A stretch of DNA of 64,000 nt from Afipia sp. (GTDB lineage: Bacteria; Pseudomonadota; Alphaproteobacteria; Rhizobiales; Xanthobacteraceae), in the NCBI GenBank assembly GCA_016201045.1, contig JACQDM010000005.1, positions 124,001-188,000 of the forward strand, in the 5' to 3' direction. Within the stretch, counting starts at the first letter, position 1. Each line of letters opens with the position of its first letter. A program made the translations under genes and the position numbers. Under the pieces are notes generated by a model. It made no database searches and was not told the DNA's origin. It saw only the letters and a list, made by a program, of their open reading frames with translations. Positions 38,587 to 47,174 of the stretch are shown here, piece after piece.

Positions 38587-39339
38587 TTACTGCCTCTGGA
38601 TTTCCACGACCACACGCTCCAGCGGTTTCGCCGAGACGTGGATCGGGCCCGAGAACGGCACGTCCATGTCGATGATGAGATAGATCGCGCCTGCGATCAG
38701 CGCGGCGGAGCCGACGAAACTTGTAATCGTCACCATGTTGCGCGGCGCGCGGTAGCCGAAACTCGCAAAAATAAGCATCAGCCAGAGCACCAGCATGACG
38801 ATCATCGGCGCAGGGATCGTGCCCTCGGATTGTTCAACGAGCGTCCAGCGCCTTTCGACAATCTTGTGGTACTGGTTCAGCGAATCCTGCCAGCGTGCGA
38901 GATGCTCCGGGTCCAGCGGATGAATCGCACGCAGGCTGCGACCGATGGCATTCAGATTTTCTTCCGCGATCCGGTCGCCCTGATCCGGATTGGTGACGTG
39001 GCCGTCGTTCGCAGCACGCTTGACGTAAGCGAGCAGGTTTTGCCGGGTGTCGCTGGCCTCCGGCCCGTAAAGTTGCAGCGTGCGGTCGAACAGGATGAGA
39101 TCCGTCGCAAAGGCGTGAACGTTGTGGTCGACACCCTCGAACGTGGTCTTCGCCGAGTTCAGCATCAGGCCAAGCACGAGCGAGGCCATCACCACGAACA
39201 ATCCGGCGAGCGAGCGCACGACCTGATGCGTGTCTTCCTCGCGCTGCGATTCCGGCAGCCAGCCGTAAAGCCGCTGGCTCAGAACGTAGGCCACGATCAG
39301 CGCGGCGAAGATGGCGACGGCAATAAGAATTTCGTGCAT
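38587..39339 (-). CDS. DUF4239 (bestrophin-like) membrane protein
   Basis: A 250-residue protein with four membrane segments: two at the N-terminus (about 4-22 and 42-62) and two at the C-terminus (about 180-200 and 210-232), with a 110-residue helical region between. This layout and the VVMASLVLGLMLNSAKTTFE motif fit DUF4239 proteins, sometimes called bestrophin-like. Function is unknown; an ion channel role is only suggested by fold. The ATG at 39339 is preferred to one 27 bp upstream. Confidence 0.82.
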   Translation of the reverse strand: MHEILIAVAIFAALIVAYVLSQRLYGWLPESQREEDTHQVVRSLAGLFVVMASLVLGLMLNSAKTTFEGVDHNVHAFATDLILFDRTLQLYGPEASDTRQNLLAYVKRAANDGHVTNPDQGDRIAEENLNAIGRSLRAIHPLDPEHLARWQDSLNQYHKIVERRWTLVEQSEGTIPAPMIVMLVLWLMLIFASFGYRAPRNMVTITSFVGSAALIAGAIYLIIDMDVPFSGPIHVSAKPLERVVVEIQRQ

Positions 39340-39433
39340 CGAAATGACCCCGACGCATTTTTGCATCCGGCCATCGCTCTCGCAAGAGTGCGGAGCTTAC
39401 CCATCGTAGCTTACAAAGACGCGGGCGTAACAA

Positions 39434-39718
39434 TTATCGCCTTTCCTCGGCATGCGGATCGCACCCGCCGCCGATCTCGCAGGTTTCAGGCTGACGGCGG
39501 TATCGTTTCCAAACCGCATAGCCGACAGCGAGAGCGACGAGCAAAGTGAGCCCGGCGGCAAGGCACAGCCATTCGCTTGCACCCAGCGCGATTGCGCCCG
39601 CTGCACCAGCCGCGCTGAAGCCGCCAAGGCCAAGATAGGCTGCAACCGGCAAAACAAGCGGTGCGCAGCATGCCGCACACGCCGCACCCACGCCGGCCAG
39701 CGTCACCCATTTCTTCAT
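39434..39718 (-). CDS. Mer-type heavy-metal transport-like membrane protein
   Basis: A 94-residue protein with two or three membrane segments. The first holds GVGAACAACCAPLVLPVAAY, a vicinal-cysteine pattern like that of MerT/MerF mercuric ion transporters; two more cysteines lie in the tail (ETCEIGGGCDPH), similar to a metal relay. Its start at 39718 has GGAGG 5 nt upstream. A MerR-type regulator diverges 83 bp away. The metal is unknown; mercury is plausible but merA and merP are absent here. Confidence 0.72.
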   Translation of the reverse strand: MKKWVTLAGVGAACAACCAPLVLPVAAYLGLGGFSAAGAAGAIALGASEWLCLAAGLTLLVALAVGYAVWKRYRRQPETCEIGGGCDPHAEERR

Positions 39719-39758
39719 GTTTACCTCCATCGCCTGATGCGATGGACCTACTCTTCAT

Positions 39759-39775
39759 CCTCAAGTAACTTGAGG
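39759..39775. promoter_or_regulatory. palindrome between Mer-like and MerR genes, probable MerR-family operator
   Basis: CCTCAAG-TAA-CTTGAGG is a perfect 7-bp inverted repeat with a 3-bp centre, in the 83-bp gap between two divergent start codons. MerR-family proteins bind such dyads inside long-spacer promoters. I could not define clean -35 and -10 hexamers. A second hairpin (39727-39733 with 39739-39745) overlaps the start of the Mer-like ribosome binding site. Confidence 0.7.
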
Positions 39776-39801
39776 AGCAAGCACGCCCGGAGAAATTCAC
39801 G

Positions 39802-40227
39802 ATGAAAAATCAGATGACGATAGGAACGATAGCGCGACGGACGCAGTGTTCCGCGGCGACTATTCGCTATTACGAGCAGATCGGCTTGCTGGGTAAAATT
39901 CCACGCAGCGAGAACGGCCGCAGAACTTATGGATGGCCTCAGATTTCAAGACTTGAAATGATCCGGCGCTGCAGAACTCTCGGCTTTTCCATTGAACAGG
40001 TGCGTGAGTTGATCGACACGGCGGGATCGAACGCGGCGAATTGCATCAAGGTGCGCGATCTCGCATTGGACCACCTGAAAACAGTCCGAAAGCGCCGCGC
40101 CGATCTTGAAGCCCTCGAGCGCTCGCTCGTCGCCATGACATCGACCTGCACCGATGCGTGTGCCGACAGTATCGTGCCGGACTGCACGATCATCAGCGAT
40201 GTGATGCAACCTGCCGTCTCGCGGTAA
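39802..40227 (+). CDS. MerR-family metal-responsive regulator
   Basis: A 141-residue regulator with the MerR HTH (TIGTIARRTQCSAATIRYYEQIGLL, then GRRTYGWPQISRLEMIRRCRTLGFSIEQVREL) and a dimerisation helix. Candidate metal ligands are the cysteine in AANCIKVRDL and the cluster CTDACADSIVPDC near the C-terminus, as in ZntR/PbrR-like sensors. It lacks the CxxCxC iron-sulfur pattern of SoxR. It probably controls the divergent Mer-like membrane protein. Confidence 0.9.
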   Translation: MKNQMTIGTIARRTQCSAATIRYYEQIGLLGKIPRSENGRRTYGWPQISRLEMIRRCRTLGFSIEQVRELIDTAGSNAANCIKVRDLALDHLKTVRKRRADLEALERSLVAMTSTCTDACADSIVPDCTIISDVMQPAVSR

Positions 40228-40265
40228 TTTCCCGACGTCCTCGCCGCTGAGGAAGACACACGCGC

Positions 40266-41189
40266 CTAACTCCCCGGCGAGATTTCTGTTTTGCCGTTCG
40301 TCTTTTCAGGACGGTTGACCAGCAGCACCGCGCCCCCGCAGATCGCCATGCCGATGATCGACACCAGATCAAGCCGCTCGTTGAACAGCATGTAGGCCAT
40401 GAATGCGGTCGTCGCGGGCACCAGATAGAACAGGCTCGCCACGCGCGTCGCTGCCGAATGGCGGATCAGCCAGTACAGCAATCCGATCGAACCGATCGAC
40501 AGCGCGACGACGAGCCACACCAGCGCAAGAATGAATTCGCGCGTCCAGTGCACCTCGCGCGTCTCGAAAACAAGCGCGCCGGCAAAACACAATACGCCCG
40601 CTGCGATGAATTGAATGAGGTTGCCGGTCCGCCAGTCGATCTTCGAGCAATAGCGCTTCTGATACAGCGTGCCGAGCGTGATGCTGACGAGCGCGATGCC
40701 GGTGCCGAGCCAGCCCCAGCCTGCTTCGCCGGAAATCTGGCGGCCGTGAAGCACCAGAATAGTACCGCTCAATCCGAGCAGAAGGCCCATCCATTGCAGC
40801 GGCGTCACGCGCTCGCCGAGCCAGCGATTGGCGAGGGTCGAGGTCAGGATCGGCTGCAGGCCCGGAATGAGCGCGGACAATCCCGCCGGCACGGAATGCG
40901 AGATCGCAACCGACGTGCCGCCGAGATAGATCGCGTGGACCAGCCATCCGGCGACAGTGCTGTGAAAGAAGCCCGCACGATCTGGCCATTGCGGCCGCCA
41001 GATCGCGACGATGATCGCCATCAGCACCGCGACGAACGCCATGCGGATCGCGAGATAGGTCAGCGGCTCCGCGCCGGACAGCACGTATTTGGTGCCGATG
41101 AATCCGGTGCTCCACAGCAGCACGAACAGCGCAGGTGCTGCGCGCGCCGCAAACTGTTCGAATTCGGAATCGGTTTTGGCCCCGGACAT
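40266..41189 (-). CDS. EamA/DMT-family transporter
   Basis: A 307-residue inner-membrane protein with about ten membrane segments and two EamA repeats (starting near 16 and 160), as in RhaT/YedA-type metabolite exporters: FVLLWSTGFIGTKYVLSGAEPL in the first helix and LGERVTPLQWMGLLLGLSGTIL at the end of repeat one, mirrored by FNERLDLVSIIGMAICGGAVLL. Substrate unknown. The ATG at 41189 gives the usual length; it diverges from the formaldehyde dehydrogenase gene. Confidence 0.9.
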   Translation of the reverse strand: MSGAKTDSEFEQFAARAAPALFVLLWSTGFIGTKYVLSGAEPLTYLAIRMAFVAVLMAIIVAIWRPQWPDRAGFFHSTVAGWLVHAIYLGGTSVAISHSVPAGLSALIPGLQPILTSTLANRWLGERVTPLQWMGLLLGLSGTILVLHGRQISGEAGWGWLGTGIALVSITLGTLYQKRYCSKIDWRTGNLIQFIAAGVLCFAGALVFETREVHWTREFILALVWLVVALSIGSIGLLYWLIRHSAATRVASLFYLVPATTAFMAYMLFNERLDLVSIIGMAICGGAVLLVNRPEKTNGKTEISPGS

Positions 41190-41282
41190 TTGCGCGCCTG
41201 ATTGCCAAAACGTATGCTCCCCTGCAATCGCCAAATGCGCCGGGCCGCCATGCCCGAAGCGCTGCAATCACGAGGAAACACT

Positions 41283-42410
41283 ATGGACGTTCGCGCTGCC
41301 GTCGCCACCGCCGCAGGAAAGCCGCTGGAAATTACCACCGTTCAGCTCGAAGGCCCGCGCGAGGGCGAAGTGATGGTCGAGGTGAAGGCGACGGGCGTGT
41401 GTCACACCGATGAATTCACGCTGTCGGGCGCGGACCCTGAAGGGCTGTTCCCCGCGATCCTCGGCCACGAAGGCGCGGGCATCGTGGTCGACGTCGGACG
41501 CGGCGTCACCAGCGTGAAGAAGGGCGATCACGTCATTCCACTTTACACGCCGGAATGCCGCCAGTGTCCGTCGTGTCTGTCACGTAAAACGAATCTCTGC
41601 ACGGCGATCCGCGCGACGCAGGGCCAGGGCCTGATGCCGGACGGCACGTCGCGCTTCTCGATGGGCGGCAAGCCGATCCACCACTACATGGGCACATCGA
41701 CCTTCGCGAACTACACCGTGCTGCCGGAAATCGCGGTTGCGAAAATCCGCGACGACGCGCCGTTCGACAAGGTCTGCTACATCGGCTGCGGCGTCACCAC
41801 CGGCATCGGCGCAGTCATCAACACGGCGAAAGTGGAAATCGGCGCGAAGACCATTGTGTTCGGCCTCGGTGGCATTGGCCTCAACGTGATTCAGGGCCTG
41901 CGGCTCGCGGGCGCGGACATGATCATCGGCGTCGACATCAATCCCGAACGCAAGGCATGGGGCGAACGCTTCGGGATGACGCATTTCGTCAACCCCACCG
42001 AAGTTGGCAAGGAGCTGGTCCCTCACCTTGTCAACATGACCAAGACGAAAGAAGATCAGATCGGCGGCGCGGACTACACCTTCGACTGCACCGGCAACGT
42101 CACGGTGATGCGGCAGGCGCTGGAGGCGTGCCATCGCGGCTGGGGGCAATCCATCGTGATCGGCGTGGCGCCATCCGGCGCGGAAATTTCGACGCGGCCG
42201 TTTCAACTCGTGACGGGTCGCGTGTGGAAAGGCACGGCATTCGGCGGCGCGCGCGGCCGCACCGATGTGCCGAAAATCGTCGACTGGTACATGCAGGGAA
42301 AAATTCAGATCGACCCGATGATCACCCACGTCATGCCGCTCAATGACATCAACAAGGCGTTCGACCTGATGAAGGCCGGAAAATCCATTCGCGGCGTCGT
42401 GACATTCTAA
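41283..42410 (+). CDS. frmA: S-(hydroxymethyl)glutathione dehydrogenase (class III alcohol dehydrogenase)
   Basis: Oxidises the glutathione adduct of formaldehyde with NAD. The 375-residue protein has the catalytic zinc site [20 protein letters not shown] and the structural zinc motif [17 protein letters not shown], then the Rossmann [12 protein letters not shown]. The [18 protein letters not shown] segment is specific to class III. ATG 41283 has GAGGA upstream. The MAPEG gene follows after 22 bp, so a small glutathione-linked detoxification operon is likely. No S-formylglutathione hydrolase is adjacent. Confidence 0.96.
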   Translation: MDVRAAVATAAGKPLEITTVQLEGPREGEVMVEVKATGVCHTDEFTLSGADPEGLFPAILGHEGAGIVVDVGRGVTSVKKGDHVIPLYTPECRQCPSCLSRKTNLCTAIRATQGQGLMPDGTSRFSMGGKPIHHYMGTSTFANYTVLPEIAVAKIRDDAPFDKVCYIGCGVTTGIGAVINTAKVEIGAKTIVFGLGGIGLNVIQGLRLAGADMIIGVDINPERKAWGERFGMTHFVNPTEVGKELVPHLVNMTKTKEDQIGGADYTFDCTGNVTVMRQALEACHRGWGQSIVIGVAPSGAEISTRPFQLVTGRVWKGTAFGGARGRTDVPKIVDWYMQGKIQIDPMITHVMPLNDINKAFDLMKAGKSIRGVVTF

Positions 42411-42432
42411 TCCAACACAGCGGAGAACCATC

Positions 42433-42825
42433 ATGGAGCGATATTATCTTGTCGCGCTCGTTACCCTCGCCTGCAGCCTGATGCTGTTCGGCATGGCCAC
42501 CGTCGTCGCGCGCGCGCACGGCAAAACGGGAATTCTTCCACCGACGATGACCGGCCACCCCGATCTCGAAAACGCGGTGCGCGGCCACATGAACACGATC
42601 GAGTGGCTGCCGATCTTCCTGCCTTCGCTATGGCTGTTTGCGATCTACTGGAACGCCAACTGGGCGGCGGCACTCGGCGCAATCTGGATCGCCGGGCGCA
42701 TTCTCTATTTCATCGGCTACACCAAGGCGCCGGAGAAACGTTTCGCAGGCTTCGGCATTCAGAGCGCAGCAGCGCTTGTGCTGCTGTTCGGTGCGCTGGG
42801 GCGGATCGTCTATCTGATGATGTGA
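42433..42825 (+). CDS. MAPEG family membrane protein
   Basis: A 130-residue protein with four membrane segments and MAPEG marks RGHMNTIEWLPIFLPSLWLF and GRILYFIGYTKAPEKRFAGF. MAPEG proteins are membrane glutathione transferases or related enzymes. Placed 22 bp behind the glutathione-dependent formaldehyde dehydrogenase, which supports a glutathione role. Confidence 0.9.
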   Translation: MERYYLVALVTLACSLMLFGMATVVARAHGKTGILPPTMTGHPDLENAVRGHMNTIEWLPIFLPSLWLFAIYWNANWAAALGAIWIAGRILYFIGYTKAPEKRFAGFGIQSAAALVLLFGALGRIVYLMM

Positions 42826-42913
42826 GCGATCCTCGCGCGATTGACGCGGATCAAAGCCCCGCAGCACCAATCGGCTATCGTGCATCGATACAAATCTTGA
42901 TGCAGGAATGACG

Positions 42914-43270
42914 ATGAACGACTGGCCGAAAACCACCGCCGAACTCAGCGGCCTCCTCCGTGACCTTCGCGGCGGCGCACCCGCAATCATGAAATCCTTT
43001 GCCGGGATGGCGCAGGCGGCAACCGCCTCGAGCGCGCTCGACACCAAGACGAAGGAGCTGATCGCGCTCGCTATCGCCGTCGCCACGCGCTGCGACGATT
43101 GCATCGCGTTTCACGCCAAGGCAGCGGCCGAACATGGCGCGACCAAAGAAGAAGTTAGCGAGACTCTCGGCATGGCGATCTATATGGGGGCCGGCCCGTC
43201 CGTCATGTATGCGAGCCATGCCTATGAAGCGTTCGCACAATTTCAGGCGTTGAAGGCCAAGGCCGCTTAA
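42914..43270 (+). CDS. carboxymuconolactone decarboxylase / AhpD-like protein
   Basis: A 118-residue helical protein with the AhpD-type redox motif in ATRCDDCIAFHAKAAAEHGAT (CxxC plus the conserved His) and LDTKTKELIALAIAVA before it. It probably acts as a small thiol peroxidase or reductase. The ATG at 42914 has AGGA at 6 nt; an ATG 6 bp earlier has no spacing for it. It lies 88 bp after the MAPEG gene. Confidence 0.9.
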   Translation: MNDWPKTTAELSGLLRDLRGGAPAIMKSFAGMAQAATASSALDTKTKELIALAIAVATRCDDCIAFHAKAAAEHGATKEEVSETLGMAIYMGAGPSVMYASHAYEAFAQFQALKAKAA

Positions 43271-43286
43271 GCCCGTCGCGAAGAAA

Positions 43287-43733
43287 TCAGAATTCGTCCG
43301 GGCACGGATCGACGATCTTCCAGAGGTCGCGTCCGTTCCTGATCTTCTTCATCTCGGTGGTGAGGCCGCCATTGCGGCCGATCCACGCCTTCAACGGCTG
43401 CGGATAATACGACATCAAATCGGAGGTGCCTTCCGCGCTCGTCACCTTGATGCCGAAGGTGAATGCCTTGTCGTAATAGGCCTGATGCAGGCCGACGCTG
43501 GCGCGCGGCGTCACGCAGATCTTGTTCAGCGGCACGATGCCGAACACCAGCGTACACGCCGAATTGCAGATGCCGTCGATGATGACGCGCTCGCCGCTTT
43601 TCGCGATGCGCTCGTACTTCGCCTTGTATTGCTCGACATAGCCGCCGTAGTCGCGCGTGATGCGCAAATCCGCCTGCGCGGGCGCGCGCAACGACACAAG
43701 CATCGGCAGGATTGTCAGACGAGCAAGGCGCAT
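43287..43733 (-). CDS. secreted ClpP/crotonase-fold-like protein, paralogue 1
   Basis: A 148-residue exported protein: signal peptide (about 1-22, ending APAQA), then GERVIIDGICNSACTLVFGI and CVTPRASVGLHQAYYDK. The Ser in N-S-A-C-T sits where ClpP-like folds carry the nucleophile, and the following H in GLHQA is a candidate catalytic base. A second family member lies 1 kb away on the other strand (44688-45146) with the same S-A-C-T and CVTPGATLLFHA. Enzymatic activity is not proven for this family. Confidence 0.7.
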   Translation of the reverse strand: MRLARLTILPMLVSLRAPAQADLRITRDYGGYVEQYKAKYERIAKSGERVIIDGICNSACTLVFGIVPLNKICVTPRASVGLHQAYYDKAFTFGIKVTSAEGTSDLMSYYPQPLKAWIGRNGGLTTEMKKIRNGRDLWKIVDPCPDEF

Positions 43734-43933
43734 CGGATTTGGGTTTCGATCACGGGCGTAGGCGCCGAGAAACACCAGAACTCTGGCGGGACTGTGTTGG
43801 AAATCCGTTAAATGCCGCGGTGGAACCGGCCACAGTGACCGACGCTAGGCTGTTGAAAAACAGCGGGAAAAATTCAATTTCCGCGCGTTGGGAGGGCTGG
43901 CATCACCTGTCTCGTCGGCTATGGTGCGGCCAC

Positions 43934-44010
43934 GCGCTCGTAGCTCAGCTGGATAGAGCATCGGATTTCGATTCCGAGGGTCGGGAGTTCGAATCTCTCC
44001 GAGCGCGCCA
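43934..44010 (+). tRNA. tRNA-Arg (anticodon TCG)
   Basis: A 77-nt tRNA: acceptor GCGCTCG/CGAGCGC, D arm GCTCAGCTGGATAGAGC, anticodon stem TCGGA/TCCGA enclosing TTTCGAT with anticodon TCG, T arm GGGAGTTCGAATCTCTC, and an encoded CCA. It reads CGA codons. No second copy of its 3' end was found nearby. Confidence 0.96.
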
Positions 44011-44024
44011 CTCGTAAAGTTCAA

Positions 44025-44330
44025 TCACCCTCGCCGCCATACGGTCCATCTCACGAGCCAGAACAGCAACGCTGCCATAATCCACGGCCACGTGAATGTC
44101 GCGGCGATGCTGACCCAGACGATCTGGTCCTTGCCGTCCGCGCCGTCGCTCCAGAAATCCGGCAATACTTTCGACACATCTCCTGTCATCGTGAGGAACG
44201 GACGGACGAGCAGAGCGGTCATGACAAGGATGATGAGATATTCCCACCATCGCTTTACCGCGCGCCTCGCAATAAAAATCGAAGCAGCGATAAAAGTCGC
44301 GATCAGGAATGCCACATACACCCAGCCCAT
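44025..44330 (-). CDS. small membrane protein of unknown function
   Basis: A 101-residue protein with three predicted membrane segments (about 3-20, 28-48 and 72-95) and a short acidic loop (DFWSDGADGKDQ). The ATG at 44330 has AGG upstream. No family is recognised. It ends 15 bp after tRNA-Arg and diverges from the DUF3551 gene. Confidence 0.6.
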   Translation of the reverse strand: MGWVYVAFLIATFIAASIFIARRAVKRWWEYLIILVMTALLVRPFLTMTGDVSKVLPDFWSDGADGKDQIVWVSIAATFTWPWIMAALLFWLVRWTVWRRG

Positions 44331-44363
44331 TTCGGTAACCTACCGATGAAATCGAGGAATGCC

Positions 44364-44645
44364 ATGCCGATACGCACTCTGTTCGCCGGGATTTCGCTGA
44401 TGCTTTCCCTGTGCGCGACCGTTCCCGCCTTGGCCGGCGGAAACTATCCGTTCTGCATGAGCCGCGTTGCCGGCCGCATCGGCGCGGTCGAGGAATGCAA
44501 CTACGTGTCGATGGAGCAATGCTGGGCCAACGCGGGCGGCCTCGCCGGCTCGTGCGCGCCGAACTGGCGGCTGCAATATTACCGGCAACAGGGCGCCGTT
44601 GACGCGCCTGTGATCCGCCGCCGTTACAAAAGACCAATACAATAG
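44364..44645 (+). CDS. DUF3551 family secreted protein
   Basis: A 93-residue exported protein: signal peptide (about 1-24), then NYPFCMSRVAGRIGAVEECNYVSMEQCWANAGGLAGSC with the conserved cysteines of DUF3551, a family largely confined to Bradyrhizobium relatives. Ends with a basic Arg/Tyr-rich tail. The ATG at 44364 has GAGGA at 6 nt. Function unknown. Confidence 0.85.
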   Translation: MPIRTLFAGISLMLSLCATVPALAGGNYPFCMSRVAGRIGAVEECNYVSMEQCWANAGGLAGSCAPNWRLQYYRQQGAVDAPVIRRRYKRPIQ

Positions 44646-44687
44646 GCGGATAACGCATCGCGAATGCGGTCATTCCGGGAGGCACAT

Positions 44688-45146
44688 TTGCACACCACGA
44701 AGCGGCTCACGCGCGCATTGAAGATCGTTGCATGTCTCATCGCATGCCTGGCAGCCCATCCGGCCGCCGCTGACGGCTCGGTGTCCTCGCTGCGCATGGG
44801 CTACGGCGCGCCGAACGCGGTCGCATTCGCTCAATTCCTGTCGGTGATCCAGCAATACAATGCGTCGGGCGAACGCTTTCGCATCGACAGCCACTGCCAG
44901 TCCGCCTGCACGATGTTTCTGTCGATCAAGAATGTATGCGTGACGCCCGGCGCGACGCTGCTGTTTCATGCCGGCGGCACGGCGCGAACCGGCGTCAGCC
45001 CCTCCACCACGGAGCAGATGCGCAGCACCTACAATGCAGCACTTCGCCAATATGTCACCGACAACCACTACATGGACACGCTTGAGTTCCACTCCATTCC
45101 CGGCAGCGTCATCGTCAAGCGCTTCGGTTATCCGGCGTGCAAATAG
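44688..45146 (+). CDS. secreted ClpP/crotonase-fold-like protein, paralogue 2
   Basis: A 152-residue exported protein with signal peptide (about 8-28) and the core RFRIDSHCQSACTMFLSIKN, then CVTPGATLLFHAGGTARTG. It shares the S-A-C-T and C-V-T-P blocks with the gene at 43287-43733. The start is a TTG at 44688 with a strong GGGAGG 5 nt before it; an ATG at 44664 lacks one. Function unknown; protease-like activity is only suggested by the fold. Confidence 0.7.
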   Translation: MHTTKRLTRALKIVACLIACLAAHPAAADGSVSSLRMGYGAPNAVAFAQFLSVIQQYNASGERFRIDSHCQSACTMFLSIKNVCVTPGATLLFHAGGTARTGVSPSTTEQMRSTYNAALRQYVTDNHYMDTLEFHSIPGSVIVKRFGYPACK

Positions 45147-45170
45147 CTGCGGCTTTTTCGCGCTCTGCGT

Positions 45171-45374
45171 TCAGGCCTTGATGTCGACGAGGTTGGTGCT
45201 CTGCGCCTGCTGTGTCTGCTGCGCTTGTTCAGCCTCTTGCACGGCCTTCTCGTCCGCCTTGATGACGTCGGCGGCGGCTTGGGCTGCCTGATCGGCGGCA
45301 AGCTGGGCCTGAGCCTGAGCAAGGGTGAGTTGCTGCGAGGCCTGCGAGGATGTCGAACTGCCGATTGCGCTCAT
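45171..45374 (-). CDS. small Gln/Ala-rich helical protein
   Basis: A 67-residue protein: short Ser-rich head, then a single long amphipathic helix rich in Ala, Gln and Asp (LTLAQAQAQLAADQAAQAAA) that should form a coiled coil, ending NLVDIKA. No cysteine, no membrane segment. The ribosome binding site is weak, so the call rests on composition and the open frame; similar short proteins occur in related genomes. Confidence 0.5.
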   Translation of the reverse strand: MSAIGSSTSSQASQQLTLAQAQAQLAADQAAQAAADVIKADEKAVQEAEQAQQTQQAQSTNLVDIKA

Positions 45375-45446
45375 ATTGGGAGCGTAACCGCCGCCGATTG
45401 ACGCGCGGTTAACCGCGATTCACGAGCGCGTGAACGGCGCGCCCGG

Positions 45447-46229
45447 CTATGCGCGAAACTCGAACACCTCGCCGTCGTAACCGGCTTCCTTCGGAATTTT
45501 CAGGCGGCTCGATCCATCGTCGTTCCTGGAATATTCCGGCACCACCGTCACGACAGGTGTTGCGTGCGCAAATTCCATCGCAGCGCGCGCGGTCTTCAGT
45601 TTGTCGAGCTTGATAAGATTGCGCACGGTCGGGAACGGCAACGTGAAGCGCCCGCTTTCCGCGCCGTCGAGCGCGGTGCGCGGTGTCAGCCAGATCGAAT
45701 CCACCGATTCATGGCCGTCGTGCTTGCCGACATGATCCTTCGGCGCAATCGCCAGCAGAAAATGCGTGTCGAAGCGCTTGGGCATATTCACCGGCGTGAT
45801 CCAGTGCGCGAATGGCACCAGAAGATCGACGGCGGGGACGAGATTGTGCTCATCGAGAATCGACGAGAATTTCACCTCGCCCTTATCGACGGCAGAACGA
45901 AGCGGTGCGGCCCTATCGGCGACGGCGGCGGACACCAGAGCATCCGATCCTTTTCCCCGCGCCAGCAGAATGCCGCTCTCCTCGAAGGTCTCACGCACGC
46001 CGGCCACGCGGATCGCGGCGAGTTCGTTCGGCAGATTGGTCGCGAGCGCCTCAGCGATCTCGTAGTCGTTCGGATCGATGCTGCCGCCGGGAAATACCAG
46101 CGCGCCGGATGCGAATTCGATGGCGCGATTCCGCTGGACCATGAAGATTTCCATGCCGTCCGCGCCGTCGCGTAGCAGCAGGACGGTCGAGGCGATGCGC
46201 AGCGCCTTGCTCTTGTCCGGCTCGCTCAT
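45447..46229 (-). CDS. NUDIX hydrolase, NUDT19-like
   Basis: A 260-residue pyrophosphohydrolase. The Nudix region is FPGGSIDPNDY with a long insertion and then AGVRETFEESGILLA, which holds the RExxEE metal-binding core. The insertion and length match NUDT7/NUDT19-type enzymes that split CoA and acyl-CoA, which fits its place at the end of an acyl-CoA operon. Its ATG overlaps the stop of the DapA-like gene by four bases, so translation is coupled. Confidence 0.87.
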   Translation of the reverse strand: MSEPDKSKALRIASTVLLLRDGADGMEIFMVQRNRAIEFASGALVFPGGSIDPNDYEIAEALATNLPNELAAIRVAGVRETFEESGILLARGKGSDALVSAAVADRAAPLRSAVDKGEVKFSSILDEHNLVPAVDLLVPFAHWITPVNMPKRFDTHFLLAIAPKDHVGKHDGHESVDSIWLTPRTALDGAESGRFTLPFPTVRNLIKLDKLKTARAAMEFAHATPVVTVVPEYSRNDDGSSRLKIPKEAGYDGEVFEFRA

Positions 46230-47158
46230 TTCAGCGCCGCGCGCTTGTCCGTGCGCGCCACGCGCGACAGCAGATAATCGACCTCGGCACGCGCCGCCGC
46301 CGTCATGCTTGCACCCGGCTTGCGCTGCGCGTCGGACGACAGCAGCCCGCGCTTCTTCAGCACGTACTTGCGCACGCTCAGGCCGACGCCCGGCTGCTGC
46401 TCGTATCGGATCAGCGGCAGATGCGCGTCGAAAATATCGTGTGCGCCGTCGCGATCGCCCTTCCTGGTTTTGGTCACGACGTCGATCAGCAACTCAGGGA
46501 ATGCATAGCCGGTCATCGCGCCGTCTGCGCCGCGTTCCATCTCGAAATCCAGAAACAGCGCGCCGTTGCCTGTCAGAATCGACATCGGCCGCAGCGAGCC
46601 GTCCTTCTGCCAGCCGCGCAGCGTCGAGATTTTTTCCAGCCCCGGCCAGTCCTCATGCTTGAGCATGACGCAGGATTTGGAATCCATCACGATCTTGCGG
46701 ATCACCGCAGGCGTCATCACAACCGTCAGCGTCAACGGATAATCCTGCAAAACCCACGGAATATCCTCGCCGATGGCTTCCGCGGCCTGCTTGAAATATC
46801 CCGCGATCTGATCATCGGTACGCAGATGCGGCGGCGGTGCGATCATCACCGCAGCCGCGCCTGCGTCCATCGACGCTTTCGCAAGACTGCGCATCGAGGC
46901 AAAACCCGGCGCGGACACACCGACGATGATCTGCAATTTCGGATTGCGCTTGATGAAGCGTGTGGCAACCTGAACCGACTCCTCGCCTTCCAGCTTCGGC
47001 GCTTCGCCCAGAATACCGAGCACGGTGACGCCGTTGCAGCCGACTTGCGCATAAAAGTCCGTCAGGCGATCGATCGATTCATAGTCGATGCGGCCGTCGT
47101 CGAAGAACGGTGTCGGCGCGATTGCAAATGTGCCGCTGGCTTCAGGGGTCAGTTTCAT
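46226..47158 (-). CDS. dihydrodipicolinate synthase family aldolase/lyase
   Basis: A 310-residue class I aldolase-like TIM barrel: TFAIAPTPFFDDGRIDYESI, GCNGVTVLGILGEAPKL, ILQDYP-type strand and the Schiff-base lysine in CVMLKHEDWPG near residue 166. The pattern differs from biosynthetic DapA (no GTTGE; GILGEAP instead), so it probably cleaves or builds another keto acid. It sits 16 bp after the MaoC gene and overlaps the NUDIX gene. Confidence 0.87.
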   Translation of the reverse strand: MKLTPEASGTFAIAPTPFFDDGRIDYESIDRLTDFYAQVGCNGVTVLGILGEAPKLEGEESVQVATRFIKRNPKLQIIVGVSAPGFASMRSLAKASMDAGAAAVMIAPPPHLRTDDQIAGYFKQAAEAIGEDIPWVLQDYPLTLTVVMTPAVIRKIVMDSKSCVMLKHEDWPGLEKISTLRGWQKDGSLRPMSILTGNGALFLDFEMERGADGAMTGYAFPELLIDVVTKTRKGDRDGAHDIFDAHLPLIRYEQQPGVGLSVRKYVLKKRGLLSSDAQRKPGASMTAAARAEVDYLLSRVARTDKRAALK

Positions 47159-47174
47159 TCCGTTTCTTTCTTTT

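Noticed and set aside
39802-40227. SoxR identity for the MerR-type regulator, suggested by the SoxR-like palindrome
   Set aside because: The protein lacks the CxxCxC...C iron-sulfur ligand pattern; its cysteines fit a metal sensor better.
43934-44010. tRNA-Arg as an integration site of a genomic island
   Set aside because: I looked for a second copy of the tRNA 3' end on either side and for an integrase and found neither.
43945-44685. A 246-codon minus-strand open frame across tRNA-Arg and two small genes
   Set aside because: It overlaps a tRNA and genes with ribosome binding sites, and its composition is Arg/Ser-rich without motifs.
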